Part shown: positions 28,151-35,913 of the stretch, in pieces | Position numbering within the stretch: position 1 is the stretch's first letter | Layout of the letters: each line of letters opens with the position of its first letter | Source of the DNA: Streptosporangiales bacterium | Lineage (GTDB): Bacteria > Actinomycetota > Actinomycetes > Streptosporangiales > WHSR01 | Assembly: GCA_009379995.1 (NCBI GenBank) | Contig: WHSR01000052.1 | Span: 1 to 39,413, forward strand | Length of the DNA stretch: 39,413 bases | Direction: 5' to 3' | Notes under the pieces: generated by a model | Database searches by the model: none | Seen by the model: the letters and a program-made list of their open reading frames with translations, nothing else | What the model was told of the DNA's origin: nothing | Position numbers and translations under genes: made by a program

Positions 28151-29661
28151 TCGGCCTGGCGAGCGCGTTACCACGCGATCTGATCCCCGGTGATCCAGCG
28201 GCGGCGGAGGATCTGGCCGGCGTGTTGCGACAGTACGCGGCCGGGGCGGCCGAAAATGCGCAGCAGCTCCGCGGCCTGGGCGACGGCCGGTGGACGGGTG
28301 ATGCCGCCGACGCGTTCCGCGCCAGGCTGGCCGAGTTGCCGGACAAGCTGGAACGCGGCGTGGACGCGTTCCTGTCCGCATCCACTGCGCTGCAGAGTTA
28401 TGCCGACGCGCTGCGCGGCGGGCAGGCCCAGGCCGAACACGCCATCGAGCTCGCGCGGCAGGCCGAACGCGAGCACGCCCTCTGGCTGCGGCAGGTCGAC
28501 GCCTACAACCAGGCGGTGCGAGCCGGCGGTGATCCGGGTGCCCGTCCGCCCGAGGTCAGCCCCGGCGCGCCGACGATGGCCGAGGCAGAAGCGCTGGCGG
28601 AGCGGGCGCAGGCGTCGGTGGACGACGTCGCCGGCAAGACCGCCGCCGTGCTGAATGAGGAAGCTGCGGCTGCTCCGGATACCCGCAGCTTCGTTGGGGA
28701 CAACATCCGTGCCTACTGGGAGGGCACCAAACGGTACTGGAGCGGGTTCGCCGAGGCCTCCGCCGAGCTCGGCGAGTTCGGGTTCAAACTCACGCCCACG
28801 TACGCGCTGATCGACCCTGAGGGGTTCGCGACCAACCTGGCCGGCATCGGGCAGGGTCTGGTTTGGGGGGCGCAACACCCCGTCGCGTTCGCCAAAGCGG
28901 CGGTGGATTGGCAGACCTGGGCCACCGACCCCGCTCGCGCATTTGGGCGCCTCGGCCCTGACGCGTTGCTGACCGCCGCCACCGCCGGAACTGGCGCCGC
29001 CGGCGCCGGCGCTGTCCGCGGCGCCACCGCCGCCCGCCACGCGGCCAAGGCCGCCGACGACGCCGCCGAGATCGCCGACGACGCCAAGGACGCCGCCCGC
29101 ACTGCCGAGCGCCTCAGCCCTGATCAATCGCCGCGTCTTCTCGATCGCCCGGAAGCTCCTCCGCCGCATACGGCCGCAGACGGCCCGGATTTCCGTGCGA
29201 TATCTCGGGATCCAGAATTTGATGGCGAGACGGAGGGGCTAAGCCGTGAACTGCCACCCGGTCATCGCGTCGAGTATCTCGACGAGGCCGCCCGCGAGGA
29301 GTACCGGCTCTTCGTGCACGACGGCCGCCTGTACGGAGTTGACGGCCGGCCATTCGACACGAGCGAGGGTAAGTCGATCTTCGGCCGCGGCGATCGACGG
29401 GCGATTTTCGTGATGGATCGGTACGGCAACATCTACGCGTCGAACAATCACCAGCTCGGCCGCTTTCATCACTCCAGCTTCCTTGCCGGTGAGCCGGTCG
29501 CCGGCGCGGGGGAGATGAGAGTGGTCAACGGCCGACTTGAATACATCTCCGACCGGAGCGGACACTACAAGCCCACGCCGGAGTACCTGGAGCAGGTCGT
29601 TGAAAGACTCAGAAGGGACGGTATCAACTTCGATGATGTCGAGTTCGGATCCTGGGACTGA
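28147..29661 (+). CDS. Putative type VII-secreted polymorphic toxin with an IQM-like C-terminal domain
   Basis: A 504-residue protein. Residues 1-170 are mostly helix with a WXG-like WTG (49-51) and long heptad-type stretches. About 180-270 is a less charged linker, and 271-325 is an Ala-rich segment (GPDALLTAATAGTGAAGAG...) typical of the region before toxin domains. The C-terminal domain (about 366-504) has GRPFDTS, DRYGNIYAS, GRFHHSSFLAG (438-448), AGEM, NGRLEYISDRSGHYKP (461-476) and a final helix. This signature recalls the plant IQM family and is not a toxin fold I can name. The following immunity-like gene and a second copy of the same domain support a polymorphic toxin. Activity is unknown. 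Confidence 0.7.
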   Translation: MIGLASALPRDLIPGDPAAAEDLAGVLRQYAAGAAENAQQLRGLGDGRWTGDAADAFRARLAELPDKLERGVDAFLSASTALQSYADALRGGQAQAEHAIELARQAEREHALWLRQVDAYNQAVRAGGDPGARPPEVSPGAPTMAEAEALAERAQASVDDVAGKTAAVLNEEAAAAPDTRSFVGDNIRAYWEGTKRYWSGFAEASAELGEFGFKLTPTYALIDPEGFATNLAGIGQGLVWGAQHPVAFAKAAVDWQTWATDPARAFGRLGPDALLTAATAGTGAAGAGAVRGATAARHAAKAADDAAEIADDAKDAARTAERLSPDQSPRLLDRPEAPPPHTAADGPDFRAISRDPEFDGETEGLSRELPPGHRVEYLDEAAREEYRLFVHDGRLYGVDGRPFDTSEGKSIFGRGDRRAIFVMDRYGNIYASNNHQLGRFHHSSFLAGEPVAGAGEMRVVNGRLEYISDRSGHYKPTPEYLEQVVERLRRDGINFDDVEFGSWD

Positions 29662-30316
29662 GGTACTGTCCGAGCCTGCGCGGGTGGTGGTCGGAACTCT
29701 CCTCTACGCCGTCAAGTTCGAAAGGCGTGATGACGCGCTGGTGGATCGCATGGCTCGCGGCCTCGTCGAGGAGCCGCTGCGCGAGCTCACATTGGAGGAT
29801 GAGTACCAGGCCATTGTGGAGGCGCTGGCCTCGAGTGCCACGCTGAGCGATGTGATCGGGATGCCCGACTGGGTTCGAACTGCCCCTGGCGAGGAGGAGT
29901 TTCGTGACTTCCTGCGACGCCTGCGGGATCGCCTGGATGCCATGCGTCCCTGGCCGACACCGCCGCACCGAGAGCTGGACGAGTCCCGTTGGCCGGCGGA
30001 GTATGCCCACGCCCGTGTTGTCGGACGAATCAAGATGCGCTACGTGGACGCCCAGGGAAAAGTCAACTACGTCTTCTTCAGCGTTCAGGACGGCGATCTG
30101 AAGCGCTGGGTTCTGATCCTCCGACTGCGATCAGGGGATGAGGTGGCCCTGGTTGCTCCCTGGTGGCCGGACAGCAAGCACGTCGCCGTCTTGTCGCGTG
30201 ACCCGGACCGTCCTCCGTCGGAGGTGCTGGCGGCACTATTTGACGGCACCCGATTCACATCCGAGGACGTCGAGCCGGTGCCACCGAACGACGTCACGAA
30301 TCCCCGGGGAGCGTGA
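29636..30316 (+). CDS. Putative immunity protein for the 504-residue toxin
   Basis: A 226-residue protein without a recognised domain. It is homologous to the product at 30751-31374, sharing ARVVxGTLLY, EEPL, DEYQAIVEAL, SSATLxDVI, MRPWP/LRPWP, LRSGDEVALVAPWWPDS and HVAVLSR. It follows the full toxin gene, overlapping its end by 26 bases, and its paralogue follows the orphan toxin domain in the same way. That tight pairing is the basis of the immunity call. No signal peptide, so it is cytoplasmic. The start may be ATG 29636 or 29633. By comparison with its paralogue, translation could begin slightly later, at the LSEPARV region, but no ATG or GTG is there. Third positions look richer in A/T than in neighbouring housekeeping genes. 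Confidence 0.6.
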   Translation: MSSSDPGTEVLSEPARVVVGTLLYAVKFERRDDALVDRMARGLVEEPLRELTLEDEYQAIVEALASSATLSDVIGMPDWVRTAPGEEEFRDFLRRLRDRLDAMRPWPTPPHRELDESRWPAEYAHARVVGRIKMRYVDAQGKVNYVFFSVQDGDLKRWVLILRLRSGDEVALVAPWWPDSKHVAVLSRDPDRPPSEVLAALFDGTRFTSEDVEPVPPNDVTNPRGA

Positions 30317-30322
30317 CCGGCA

Positions 30323-30757
30323 GTGGTGGTTGCGCTTCCTCCCGGTTACTGCGTCGAGTATCTCGACGCCGAAGAACGCGAGAGGTTCCGCCTCTTCGTG
30401 TTTCACGGCTTGTTGTACAGCGTCACGGGTCGGCCGTTTGACACCAGCGATGCCACCTCGTACTGGGGGAACGGTGATCGGCGGGGGATCTTCGCGATGG
30501 ACAGGTATGGCAACATCTATGCGTCCAGCAAGCACGAGGTGGGCCGGTTCCATCACTCCAGCTTTCTCGCCGGTGAGCCGGTAGGAGGCGCGGGAGAGCT
30601 GGAAGTGATCAATGGTCGGCTGATCTTTCTGTCGGACCGGAGCGGGCATTATATGCCGGAACCAGAATTCCTGGAGCAGGTCGTGCGCAGGCTCACCGAG
30701 GACGGCATCGACTTCCGCGGCGTCGAGATCCGGCACTGGTGGGAGCCGAGATGTTGA
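30323..30757 (+). CDS. Orphan toxin domain (second copy of the IQM-like C-terminal domain)
   Basis: A 144-residue protein consisting only of the toxin C-terminal domain. It lacks the WXG-like and linker parts. It aligns end to end with residues 369-500 of the upstream toxin with roughly two thirds identity by eye, and keeps GRPFDTS, DRYGNIYAS, GRFHHSSFLAG, NGRL and SDRSGHYMP. GTG 30323 with GGGGAG (30306-30311) could start it. Orphan C-terminal modules of this kind are known from other polymorphic toxin loci as a reserve for recombination with the full gene. Because this copy has a start codon and a possible ribosome binding site, it may also be made inside the cell. It overlaps the following immunity gene by 7 bases. 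Confidence 0.7.
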   Translation: MVVALPPGYCVEYLDAEERERFRLFVFHGLLYSVTGRPFDTSDATSYWGNGDRRGIFAMDRYGNIYASSKHEVGRFHHSSFLAGEPVGGAGELEVINGRLIFLSDRSGHYMPEPEFLEQVVRRLTEDGIDFRGVEIRHWWEPRC

Positions 30758-31374
30758 CACAACCGGCCCGTGTAGTGATCGGGACGCTGCTCTACACCGT
30801 CAAGTTCGAGGATCTCGACGACACTCTGGTGGACCGCAGGGCTCGCGCCCTCATCGAGGAGCCGTTGGTCGACCTGACCGCGGCGGACGAGTACCAGGCG
30901 ATCGTCGAGGCGCTGCAGTCGAGCGCGACGCTGACGGACGTCATCAAGCTTCCCGACCCTTGTCGTGACCGGCACAGCGAGCAGGGATTTCGCGACTTCC
31001 TGAGCCGGCTGCTGGCCCGGATGGACACGCTGCGGCCGTGGCCGGAGGCGCCGCACCGGCCGCTTGATGGCTCCCCCTGGGAAAGTGCCAAGTCGTTGTG
31101 GGTGATAGGCCGGATCTCGATGGACTATGTGGACGCGCAGCGTCGGCTCAACTACGTCTTCCGAGCGGGCACGCAGGGTGATCGCAAGGTCCACCTGGTC
31201 ATCCTGAAACTGAGATCGGGGGATGAGCTCGCGCTGGTTGCCCCGTGGTGGCCGGACAGCGACCATGTCGCCGTCCTGTCTCGCGAACGTCCATGGCGGC
31301 CGCGCGAGTTGTTGGCCGCGTTGATCGACGGCACCCGGTTCAGATCGGACGAGGTCGAGCTATGGTCGAACTGA
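30751..31374 (+). CDS. Putative second immunity protein
   Basis: A 207-residue paralogue of the 29636-30316 product with a similar layout: ARVVIGTLLYTVKFE, ALIEEPL, DEYQAIVEAL, LRPWPEAPHRPL, MDYVDAQRRLNYVF, LRSGDELALVAPWWPDSDHVAVLSRE. No known domain is recognised. ATG 30751 has GGAG (30742-30745) 5 nt upstream, and it overlaps the orphan toxin domain. By position it should protect against that domain and possibly the main toxin. The toxin and immunity pairs have diverged by similar amounts, consistent with duplication as a unit. It is the last gene before the ilv regulatory region. Confidence 0.6.
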   Translation: MLTQPARVVIGTLLYTVKFEDLDDTLVDRRARALIEEPLVDLTAADEYQAIVEALQSSATLTDVIKLPDPCRDRHSEQGFRDFLSRLLARMDTLRPWPEAPHRPLDGSPWESAKSLWVIGRISMDYVDAQRRLNYVFRAGTQGDRKVHLVILKLRSGDELALVAPWWPDSDHVAVLSRERPWRPRELLAALIDGTRFRSDEVELWSN

Positions 31375-31439
31375 GTGGACGCGCACGCCGGGGGTGCAAC
31401 CGGGCCCGCCCGCCGTCCTTGGCTCGTGGACGGTCAATG

Positions 31440-31458
31440 TGTCTCGAAAAGTGAGACA
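31440..31458. promoter_or_regulatory. Palindromic operator upstream of the ilvB leader
   Basis: TGTCTC and GAGACA are separated by 7 bases (TGTCTCGAAAAGTGAGACA). The same GTCTC-N7-GAGAC palindrome occurs at 38843-38861 upstream of leuB, with its centre the same 24 nt from the -35 box. A regulator of the IclR type (NdgR/AreB/LtbR, known for leu and ilv genes in actinobacteria) is a candidate by family knowledge. Confidence 0.65.
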
Positions 31459-31472
31459 GTTTCCCGGTCGAG

Positions 31473-31502
31473 TTGACGACCGTGTCCTGGTTCGGCCAAC
31501 CT
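31473..31502 (+). promoter_or_regulatory. Promoter of the ilvB leader and ilvBNC
   Basis: TTGACG (31473-31478) and CAACCT (31497-31502) are 18 bp apart. The -10 ends 7 nt before the GTG of the leader peptide at 31510, so transcription probably begins at or near that GTG and the peptide is translated from a leaderless message. AACCTTGAT here resembles AACTTTGAT in the leuB promoter. Confidence 0.6.
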
Positions 31503-31509
31503 TGATCCC

Positions 31510-31557
31510 GTGCACCACACTCTGATTCTGGTACTTGGTCGGCGCGCAGGCCGCTGA
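31510..31557 (+). CDS. ilvB leader peptide (attenuator)
   Basis: A 15-residue peptide, MHHTLILVLGRRAGR, from GTG 31510 to TGA 31555-31557. Codons 5-9 (31522-31536) are Leu-Ile-Leu-Val-Leu, all end products of the pathway. Ribosome stalling there at low charged-tRNA levels would block the GCGCGCAGG arm just downstream and favour read-through into ilvB. An Ile/Leu/Val-rich leader before ilvB is established for actinobacteria. The gene is leaderless, with no ribosome binding site. Confidence 0.8.
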   Translation: MHHTLILVLGRRAGR

Positions 31558-31611
31558 CCGAGTACGACCTGCGCGCTCCCCTCGACCGCCGAACGGCGCG
31601 AGGGGTTTTTT
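31542..31611 (+). terminator. ilvB transcription attenuator
   Basis: Three pairings are visible. The first hairpin pairs GCGCGCAGG (31542-31550) with CCTGCGCGC (31568-31576), perfect over 9 bp. The terminator pairs CCCCTCG (31578-31584) with CGAGGGG (31599-31605), with an inner CGCC/GGCG stem and six Ts at 31606-31611. The antiterminator pairs 31568-31576 with 31596-31603 (8 bp, one bulged G) and destroys the terminator. A ribosome stalled on the leader's Leu/Ile/Val codons would cover the first arm and leave the second free for antitermination. The logic is a classical attenuator; pairing was judged by eye. Confidence 0.75.
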
Positions 31612-31662
31612 GTTGCTACACCCGAGCCCGACCACCCACAAGCCCGCGAGGAACGCAGAACC

Positions 31663-33405
31663 ATGACCGAGCAGATGACCGGAGCGCAGTCGCTTATCCG
31701 GGCCTTGGAGCATATGGGGGTCGATACCGTCTTCGGGATCCCGGGCGGCGCGGTCCTGCCTGCCTATGATCCGTTGCTCGACTCGACCGAGGTGCGGCAC
31801 GTGCTCGTCCGGCATGAGCAGGGCGCGGGCCACGCCGCCGAGGGGTATGCCCAGGCCACCGGGAAGGTGGGCGTGTGCATGGCGACGAGCGGCCCCGGAG
31901 CCACCAACCTGGTCACGGCCCTCGCCGATGCGTACATGGACTCGGTGCCGATGGTGGCGATCACCGGCCAGGTGCCGAGCTCGTCGATCGGCACCGACGC
32001 CTTCCAGGAGGCGGATATCTGCGGCATCACGCTGCCGATTACCAAGCACAACTACTTGGTCAGGGACCCCGACGAGATCCCGCGTGCGATCGCCGAGGCG
32101 TTCCACATCGCGGCGACCGGCCGGCCGGGGCCCGTCCTGGTCGACGTGCCGAAGGACGTCCTTCAGGCGACGACCACGTTCTCGTGGCCGCAGCCGCTGG
32201 ACCTGCCCGGCTACCGTCCGGTCACCCGGCCTCATTCCAAGCAGGTCCGGGAGACTGCCCGGTTGATCATGGACGCCAAGCAGCCGGTGCTGTACGTCGG
32301 AGGCGGGGTGCTCAAGGCCCGGGCCACCAAGGAGCTGCGGGTGCTCGCCGAGCTGACCGGCATGCCGCTGATCACCACGCTGATGGCGCGCGGCGCCTTC
32401 CCGGACAGCCACCCCCAGCACCTGGGCATGCCCGGGATGCACGGCACTGTCGCCGCCGTCGGTGCGCTGCAAAAGTCCGACCTGCTCATCTCGTTGGGCG
32501 CCCGCTTCGACGACCGGGTGACCGGCAAGCTCGACACGTTCGCCCCGAACGCCACGGTGGTGCACGCCGATATCGATCCCGCGGAGATCTCCAAGAACCG
32601 GCACGCCGACGTCCCGATCGTCGGCGACTGCCGCGAGGTGATCGCCGACCTGATCGCGGCGGTGCAGGCGGAGCACGACGCGGGCCGTGAGGCCGACTAC
32701 GCCGGGTGGTGGGCGCAGGTCGAGAGGTGGCGCAGCACGTACCCGCTGGGCTACGAGCACCCTGCCGACGGCTCCCTGTCCCCGCAGTACGTCATCGAGC
32801 GGATCGGCAAGCTCGTCGGCCCGGAGGGCATCTACGTGGCCGGCGTCGGCCAGCACCAGATGTGGGCAGCCCAGTTCATCACCTACGAGCACCCCCACAC
32901 CTGGCTGAACTCCGGCGGGCTCGGCACGATGGGGTACGCGGTACCGGCCGCGATGGGCGCCAAGATCGGTCGGCCCGAGGCCGCGGTGTGGGCGATCGAC
33001 GGGGACGGCTGCTTCCAGATGACCAACCAGGAGCTGGCCACCTGCGCCATCGAGGGCGTGCCGGTCAAGATCGCGGTCATCAACAACGGCAACCTCGGCA
33101 TGGTCCGCCAGTGGCAGACCCTCTTCTACAACGAGCGGTACAGCAACACCGACCTGCACTCCAAGCGCATCCCGGACTTCGCCAAGCTGTCCGAGGCCTA
33201 CGGATGCATCGGGCTGCGCTGCGAGAAGGCCGACGACGTCGACGCGGTCATCGAGAAGGCGATGGCGATCAACGACGCGCCAGTGGTGATCGACTTCGTC
33301 GTCCACCACGACGCCATGGTGTGGCCGATGGTGGCGGCCGGCACCAGCAACGACGACATCCAGGTGGCGCGGAACATGGCGCCCGAATGGGACACCGAGG
33401 AATAG
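31663..33405 (+). CDS. ilvB: Acetolactate (acetohydroxyacid) synthase, large subunit
   Basis: A 580-residue TPP-dependent enzyme that makes 2-acetolactate and 2-aceto-2-hydroxybutyrate, the first committed step of Val, Leu and Ile synthesis. Visible are [27 protein letters not shown] with the catalytic Glu E52, the [23 protein letters not shown] block, GGGV in the FAD-binding middle domain, and the TPP motif [16 protein letters not shown]...[16 protein letters not shown] 31663 is preceded by AGGAA. The operon is ilvB-ilvN-ilvC, with a leader-peptide attenuator and palindromic operator upstream. Confidence 0.97.
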   Translation: MTEQMTGAQSLIRALEHMGVDTVFGIPGGAVLPAYDPLLDSTEVRHVLVRHEQGAGHAAEGYAQATGKVGVCMATSGPGATNLVTALADAYMDSVPMVAITGQVPSSSIGTDAFQEADICGITLPITKHNYLVRDPDEIPRAIAEAFHIAATGRPGPVLVDVPKDVLQATTTFSWPQPLDLPGYRPVTRPHSKQVRETARLIMDAKQPVLYVGGGVLKARATKELRVLAELTGMPLITTLMARGAFPDSHPQHLGMPGMHGTVAAVGALQKSDLLISLGARFDDRVTGKLDTFAPNATVVHADIDPAEISKNRHADVPIVGDCREVIADLIAAVQAEHDAGREADYAGWWAQVERWRSTYPLGYEHPADGSLSPQYVIERIGKLVGPEGIYVAGVGQHQMWAAQFITYEHPHTWLNSGGLGTMGYAVPAAMGAKIGRPEAAVWAIDGDGCFQMTNQELATCAIEGVPVKIAVINNGNLGMVRQWQTLFYNERYSNTDLHSKRIPDFAKLSEAYGCIGLRCEKADDVDAVIEKAMAINDAPVVIDFVVHHDAMVWPMVAAGTSNDDIQVARNMAPEWDTEE

Positions 33406-33429
33406 CGGACAAGAGTAGAGGAACTCCGC

Positions 33430-33954
33430 ATGAGCAAACACACGCTGTCCGTGCTCGTCGAGAACAAACCCGGCGTGCTCGCCCGTATCGCCGGGCTGTT
33501 CTCCCGGCGCGGCTTCAACATCGACGCGCTCGCCGTCGGACCCACCGAACACCACGACATCTCCCGCATGACGATCGTCGTCAACTGCGACGAGCATCCG
33601 CTCGAACAGGTCACCAAACAACTCAACAAACTCGTCAACGTCATCAAAATCGTCGAGCTGGAGCCCGAGACCTCGGTTCAGCGCGAGCTCGTCCTCATCA
33701 AGGTGCGTGCCGACCTCGAGACCCGTTCGCACGTCCTGGAGACCGTGCAGCTCTTCCGGGGCAAGGTAGTCGACGTCGCGCCGGAGTCGGTGACCGTGGA
33801 GGCGACCGGGACCGTCGACAAGCTGGAGGCGCTCATCCGCGTTCTGCAGCCGTTCGGTATCAAGGAACTCGTACAGTCGGGCATGGTCGCGGTGGGCCGC
33901 GGCCCGCGCTCGATCACCGACCGAACGCTGCGGTCCGTGGAGCGTACCGCCTGA
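33430..33954 (+). CDS. ilvN: Acetolactate synthase, small (regulatory) subunit
   Basis: A 174-residue protein with an N-terminal ACT domain ([21 protein letters not shown], then [13 protein letters not shown]) that binds valine for feedback inhibition, and the IlvN C-terminal domain ([10 protein letters not shown]...[16 protein letters not shown]). It activates and regulates IlvB. The gene lies 24 bases after ilvB and 16 before ilvC, with GAGG upstream of the ATG. Length is normal. Confidence 0.96.
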   Translation: MSKHTLSVLVENKPGVLARIAGLFSRRGFNIDALAVGPTEHHDISRMTIVVNCDEHPLEQVTKQLNKLVNVIKIVELEPETSVQRELVLIKVRADLETRSHVLETVQLFRGKVVDVAPESVTVEATGTVDKLEALIRVLQPFGIKELVQSGMVAVGRGPRSITDRTLRSVERTA

Positions 33955-33970
33955 CCTGGAAGGGATATTC

Positions 33971-34966
33971 GTGGCAAAGATCTACTACGACGACGACGCT
34001 GACCTCTCGATCGTCCAGAACCGGCATGTGGCGGTCCTCGGGTACGGCAGTCAGGGTCACGCGCACGCACTCTCGCTGCGCGACTCCGGCGTGGACGTTC
34101 GGGTGGGCCTCAACGAGGGATCGGCGAGCCGGCAGAAGGCCGAGAACGAGGGCCTGCGGGTGGTGACGCCGACCGAGGCCTGCGAGGAAGCGGACCTGAT
34201 CATGGTCCTCGTGCCGGACACCGTACAGCGGCAGCTGTACGCCGAGGCGATCGCGCCCAACCTCGTCGACGGCGACGCGCTGTTCTTCGGCCACGGCTTC
34301 AACATCCGGTTCGGGCTGGTCCAGCCCCCGGCCGGGGTCGACGTCTGCATGGTCGCGCCGAAGGGACCGGGCCACCTGGTGCGCCGGCAGTTCGCCGACG
34401 GCCGGGGTGTGCCCGTGCTGGTAGCGGTCGAGCAGGACGCCACCGGCCGTGCCTGGCCGCTGACGCTGTCCTACGCCAAGGGGATCGGCGGCGCCCGGGC
34501 CGGCGCACTCGAGACCACGTTCGCCGAGGAGACAGAGACCGACCTGTTCGGCGAGCAGACGGTGCTGTGCGGTGGCGTCTCCGAGCTCATCAAGGCCGGT
34601 TTCGAGACGCTGGTCGAGGCCGGCTACCAGCCGGAGGTCGCCTACTTCGAGTGCCTGCACGAGATGAAGCTCATCGTCGACCTCATGTACGAGGGCGGCC
34701 TCACCAGGATGCGCTGGTCGGTGTCGGATACCGCGGAGCACGGCGACTACACCCGCGGCCACCGCATCGTCACCGAGCGGACCCGTGAGGAGATGCGGCA
34801 GATCCTCGGCGAGATCAAGGACGGGACCTACGCCCGCGAGCTCGTCGACGAGTTCGACGCCGGCCGGCCGAACTTCCTGAAGAAGCGGGAAGAGGAGCAG
34901 TCGAGCCAGATCGAGCAGGTCGGCGCCCGGCTGCGTCCGCTGATGAGCTGGTTGCAGGCCGACTAA
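33971..34966 (+). CDS. ilvC: Ketol-acid reductoisomerase (class I)
   Basis: A 331-residue short-chain KARI that isomerises and reduces acetohydroxy acids to 2,3-dihydroxy acids using NADPH and Mg2+. The Rossmann motif [10 protein letters not shown] is at 24-33. The metal-binding acidic residues are in [14 protein letters not shown] and [21 protein letters not shown], and the C-terminal knotted domain is complete. GTG 33971 is preceded by GGAAGGG. The third gene of ilvBNC; ilvD lies elsewhere in the window. Confidence 0.97.
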   Translation: MAKIYYDDDADLSIVQNRHVAVLGYGSQGHAHALSLRDSGVDVRVGLNEGSASRQKAENEGLRVVTPTEACEEADLIMVLVPDTVQRQLYAEAIAPNLVDGDALFFGHGFNIRFGLVQPPAGVDVCMVAPKGPGHLVRRQFADGRGVPVLVAVEQDATGRAWPLTLSYAKGIGGARAGALETTFAEETETDLFGEQTVLCGGVSELIKAGFETLVEAGYQPEVAYFECLHEMKLIVDLMYEGGLTRMRWSVSDTAEHGDYTRGHRIVTERTREEMRQILGEIKDGTYARELVDEFDAGRPNFLKKREEEQSSQIEQVGARLRPLMSWLQAD

Positions 34967-35054
34967 AGGGCCCGGGGGGGCGCGTACGCTCGAAAACGCC
35001 AACGCTTCTTGGGGGAATGGTGACGGATTTCCTTCACGCCGCCACCTCGGGGTC

Positions 35055-35060
35055 TACCTT
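35055..35060 (+). promoter_or_regulatory. -10 box of a leaderless promoter for the inositol monophosphatase gene
   Basis: TACCTT ends 7 nt before ATG 35068, with TTCACG (35033-35038) as a possible -35 at 16 bp. This favours 35068 over the longer in-frame start at 35017. Confidence 0.45.
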
Positions 35061-35067
35061 GAGGTCG

Positions 35068-35847
35068 ATGCACGAACTGTCTTCGTCCTTGACCGAGGTG
35101 GCGCTGGATGCCGCCGCGGCCGGGGAACGCGCGATCCAGGAGGCGGTGGGTACTCCGCTGGAGGTGAGTACCAAGGCGTCTCCCCGCGATCTCGTCACCG
35201 CTGCCGACCATGCCGCCGAGCGTGCGATCATCGCGTACCTTCGGGAGCAGCGTCCCGACGACGCGATCCTCGCCGAGGAGAGCGGAGAGCACCCCGGCAC
35301 CTCCCCGGTCCGCTGGGTAATCGACCCGCTGGACGGGACCACCAACTTCGTGCACGGCCGGCCGGATTTCGCGGTAGCGGTCGCCGCGGAGATGGACGAG
35401 GAGTACGTCACCGGTGCCATCCGGCGTCCCGCGTTCGGCGACTGGATCGCCGGCGGCGAGGTGGGCATCTGGGCCAGTGAGGGTTCGCCGGGGGTCTCCG
35501 AGCCGAGGCGCCTGGACGACGCGCTTATCTCGGTCGGCATCTCGCTGCTGCCGGAGCGGCGGGCGACGAGCTTCGCGTTGCTCGGTGAGCTGCTGCCGGC
35601 GGTGCGCGACTTCCGGCGCACCGGTTCGGCGTCCTGCGACCTGTTCGCCGTGGCGACCGGGGCGCTCGACGCGTACGTGACCCTCGACGTCAGGCCGTGG
35701 GACATCGGCCCCGGATGGGCCGTCGCGCGCGCCGCGGGTGGGCGCTGCCTGCGAATACCCACCGTTGCCGGGCGCTCGGCGTTCCTCGTGGGCAACCCCA
35801 CGGTGGTGGATCAGCTGCTCCCGCTGGTCGAAAGCCACGACGGATAG
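35068..35847 (+). CDS. Inositol monophosphatase family protein
   Basis: A 259-residue Mg2+-dependent sugar-phosphatase-fold protein. Metal-site motifs are complete: the Glu of ILAEESGEH, WVIDPLDGTTNFVHG, and the late WDIGPGWAVARAAGG with the third ligand. The substrate could be inositol-1-phosphate, histidinol phosphate or another small phosphate ester; these cannot be told apart by eye. ATG 35068 (MHELSSSLTEVAL) gives normal family length and sits 7 nt after a TACCTT box. The 17 residues added by 35017 look unlike the family. It lies between ilvC and a GH1 gene, as an insertion into the ilv-serA-leuB neighbourhood. Confidence 0.85.
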   Translation: MHELSSSLTEVALDAAAAGERAIQEAVGTPLEVSTKASPRDLVTAADHAAERAIIAYLREQRPDDAILAEESGEHPGTSPVRWVIDPLDGTTNFVHGRPDFAVAVAAEMDEEYVTGAIRRPAFGDWIAGGEVGIWASEGSPGVSEPRRLDDALISVGISLLPERRATSFALLGELLPAVRDFRRTGSASCDLFAVATGALDAYVTLDVRPWDIGPGWAVARAAGGRCLRIPTVAGRSAFLVGNPTVVDQLLPLVESHDG

Positions 35848-35899
35848 CACCCGGAGGGGCATCCCGCGGTTGCCGGCTGTGCGGCCGCGGCCCCTCCGG

Positions 35900-35905
35900 T
35901 AGCGT
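35900..35905 (+). promoter_or_regulatory. -10 box of a leaderless promoter for the GH1 gene
   Basis: TAGCGT ends 8 nt before ATG 35914, with no Shine-Dalgarno. No good -35 is visible. Confidence 0.35.
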
Positions 35906-35913
35906 CCGGCGTC

